Assembly (NCBI GenBank): GCA_013397115.1
Contig: VWZW01001322.1
Coordinates: 496,001 to 560,000 of the forward strand
Reading direction: 5' to 3'
Origin: Edolisoma coerulescens
Lineage: Eukaryota; Chordata; Aves; Passeriformes; Campephagidae
DNA length: 64,000 bases
Shown: positions 61,311 through 64,000 of the stretch, one piece after another
Position numbering within the stretch: position 1 is the first letter of the stretch
How the letters are laid out: each line of letters starts with the position of its first letter
Notes under the pieces: generated by a model
Database searches by the model: none
Seen by the model: only the letters and a program-made list of their open reading frames with translations
What the model was told of the DNA's origin: nothing
Translations under genes and position numbers: made by a program

Positions 61311-61568
61311 GTGAGTTTTCATTGCATGAGCCATTTAGTGGTACTGCAGCCAGCACTATGCTGGAGGGTGTTTCGGGTCCTGGCTCGCCATGGGACTGCT
61401 CTGCTGCATGATCCCTGGGTGGGTTTTTTCCCATAGGATATGATGCATCCTATTTACATTTTAAGTCCTCTGTTAATTTCTGCTTCATGAACTCATTTTG
61501 GAGTTGCTTTTTATCGTACAACTTTTGCCTGCTGTGCCAAGCGAATATGTTTGCATTCTCACTTCAAG

Positions 61569-61673
61569 GTAAACCTCTTGGACGCGGAGCTTTTGGCCAG
61601 GTCATAGAAGCAGATGCGTTTGGGATCGACAAAACTGCTACCTGCAAAACAGTGGCAGTCAAAATGCTTAAAG
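61569..61673 (+). CDS. KDR: KDR exon 18: kinase glycine-rich loop
   Basis: Residues 825-859. It encodes GKPLGRGAFGQVIEADAFG, with the G-x-G-x-x-G loop at 829-834, then TVAVKMLK, where Lys856 (human Lys868) binds ATP phosphates. At 105 nt it is the same length as the human exon. The acceptor is TTCAAG. Intron 17 before it is 258 nt. Confidence 0.97.
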
Positions 61674-63638
<1,965 letters not shown>

Positions 63639-63727
63639 GCCCACTGATGGTGATTGTGGAATATTGCAAGTTCGGAAATCTGTCAGCTTACCTGCGGAGC
63701 AAGAGGAGTGAATTTGTCCCCTACAAG
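63639..63727 (+). CDS. KDR: KDR exon 20: kinase hinge, start of kinase insert
   Basis: Residues 898-927. It encodes GPLMVIVEYCKFGNLSAYLR, the gatekeeper and hinge region, then SKRSEFVPYK at the start of the kinase insert. The hinge reads Glu905-Tyr906-Cys907, where human VEGFR2 has Phe918 at the middle position. It ends in phase 0 at AAG|GTAAGG. The remaining exons (insert, catalytic loop, activation loop, C-tail) lie past the window. Confidence 0.96.
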
Positions 63728-63859
63728 GTAAGGAGTCAAGGTTAACAGTAGAATGTTTGGTTTGGTGGGTTTTTTCCACATACAATGTTTCTTTTTCTAG
63801 TGCAGACTGAAGCGGCAGTCCTTGGGGACGCTGAATGTCTTAGTGTACTTCTCATGGGA

Positions 63860-64000
63860 ATGAGAGATGGCAAAGACATCAGAGGTCATCTAGTCTTTCC
63901 CCTGGCCCCTTCAATGTAGCTGTTTTGTTATTGTTAGCTTAAAATGTGCAAAGGAACTGGGCTTCCACTATTTCCTTTGGCAGACTACTCTACACTTGGC
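63860..64000 (-). mobile_element. Ancient CR1 LINE fragment, antisense
   Basis: In KDR intron 20. The plus strand reads GAGGTCATCTAGTC and later GGGCTTCCACTATTTCC followed by a CAGACTACTCTACA stretch. This is the reverse complement of the 3' part of old CR1/L3-like LINEs of birds and reptiles. The fragment probably continues beyond the edge. Confidence 0.75.

Overview
This is a vertebrate window, almost certainly from a bird and most likely a passerine. The only gene I can support is KDR (VEGFR2/FLK1, the main endothelial VEGF receptor tyrosine kinase), on the plus strand. Its first twenty coding exons lie between 46316 and 63727. The gene runs off the right edge in intron 20, so the rest of the kinase domain and the C-terminal tail are missing. 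The exons were placed by reading peptide segments against the known VEGFR2 layout and by checking splice signals and codon phase. All twenty introns start with GT; the nineteen whose 3' end is inside the window finish with AG. The exons join into 2,781 nt (927 codons) with no internal stop. The bird call rests on the encoded protein, which resembles galliform KDR, and on CR1 LINE fragments. The passerine call rests on a minus-strand SINE near 7.4 kb with a tRNA-Ile-like body fused to a CR1 tail, as in TguSINE1.

Positions 1 to about 46.2 kb are gene-free 5' flank. In mammals this side of KDR faces SRD5A3; I infer the same here. It contains fragments of CR1 retroposons in both orientations, the SINE, short microsatellites and homopolymers, an isolated CpG island near 5.4 kb, a smaller CpG patch near 13.15 kb, and a CpG-rich block with GATA, E-box and FOX sites about 4 kb upstream of KDR. 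None of the open frames in this flank has a recognisable domain or splice structure.

The KDR promoter is partly hidden by a 47-base run of N (46211-46257) just 5' of a GC-rich 5' UTR, first exon and early intron 1. Exon 1 encodes the signal peptide. Exons 2-15 encode seven Ig-like domains (the fourth without the usual cysteine pair). Exon 16 encodes the transmembrane helix and exon 17 the juxtamembrane segment. Exons 18-20 encode the glycine-rich loop, the ATP-binding lysine, helix C, the hinge and the start of the kinase insert.

I see no previously undescribed system. The most testable observations are: a weak exon 13 donor followed six codons later by an intronic stop, which matches the soluble-VEGFR2 intron-retention mechanism known in mammals; candidate endothelial enhancers in the flank, intron 1 and intron 10; an orphan CpG island; and several perfect inverted repeats, the strongest being a 16-bp stem in intron 3.
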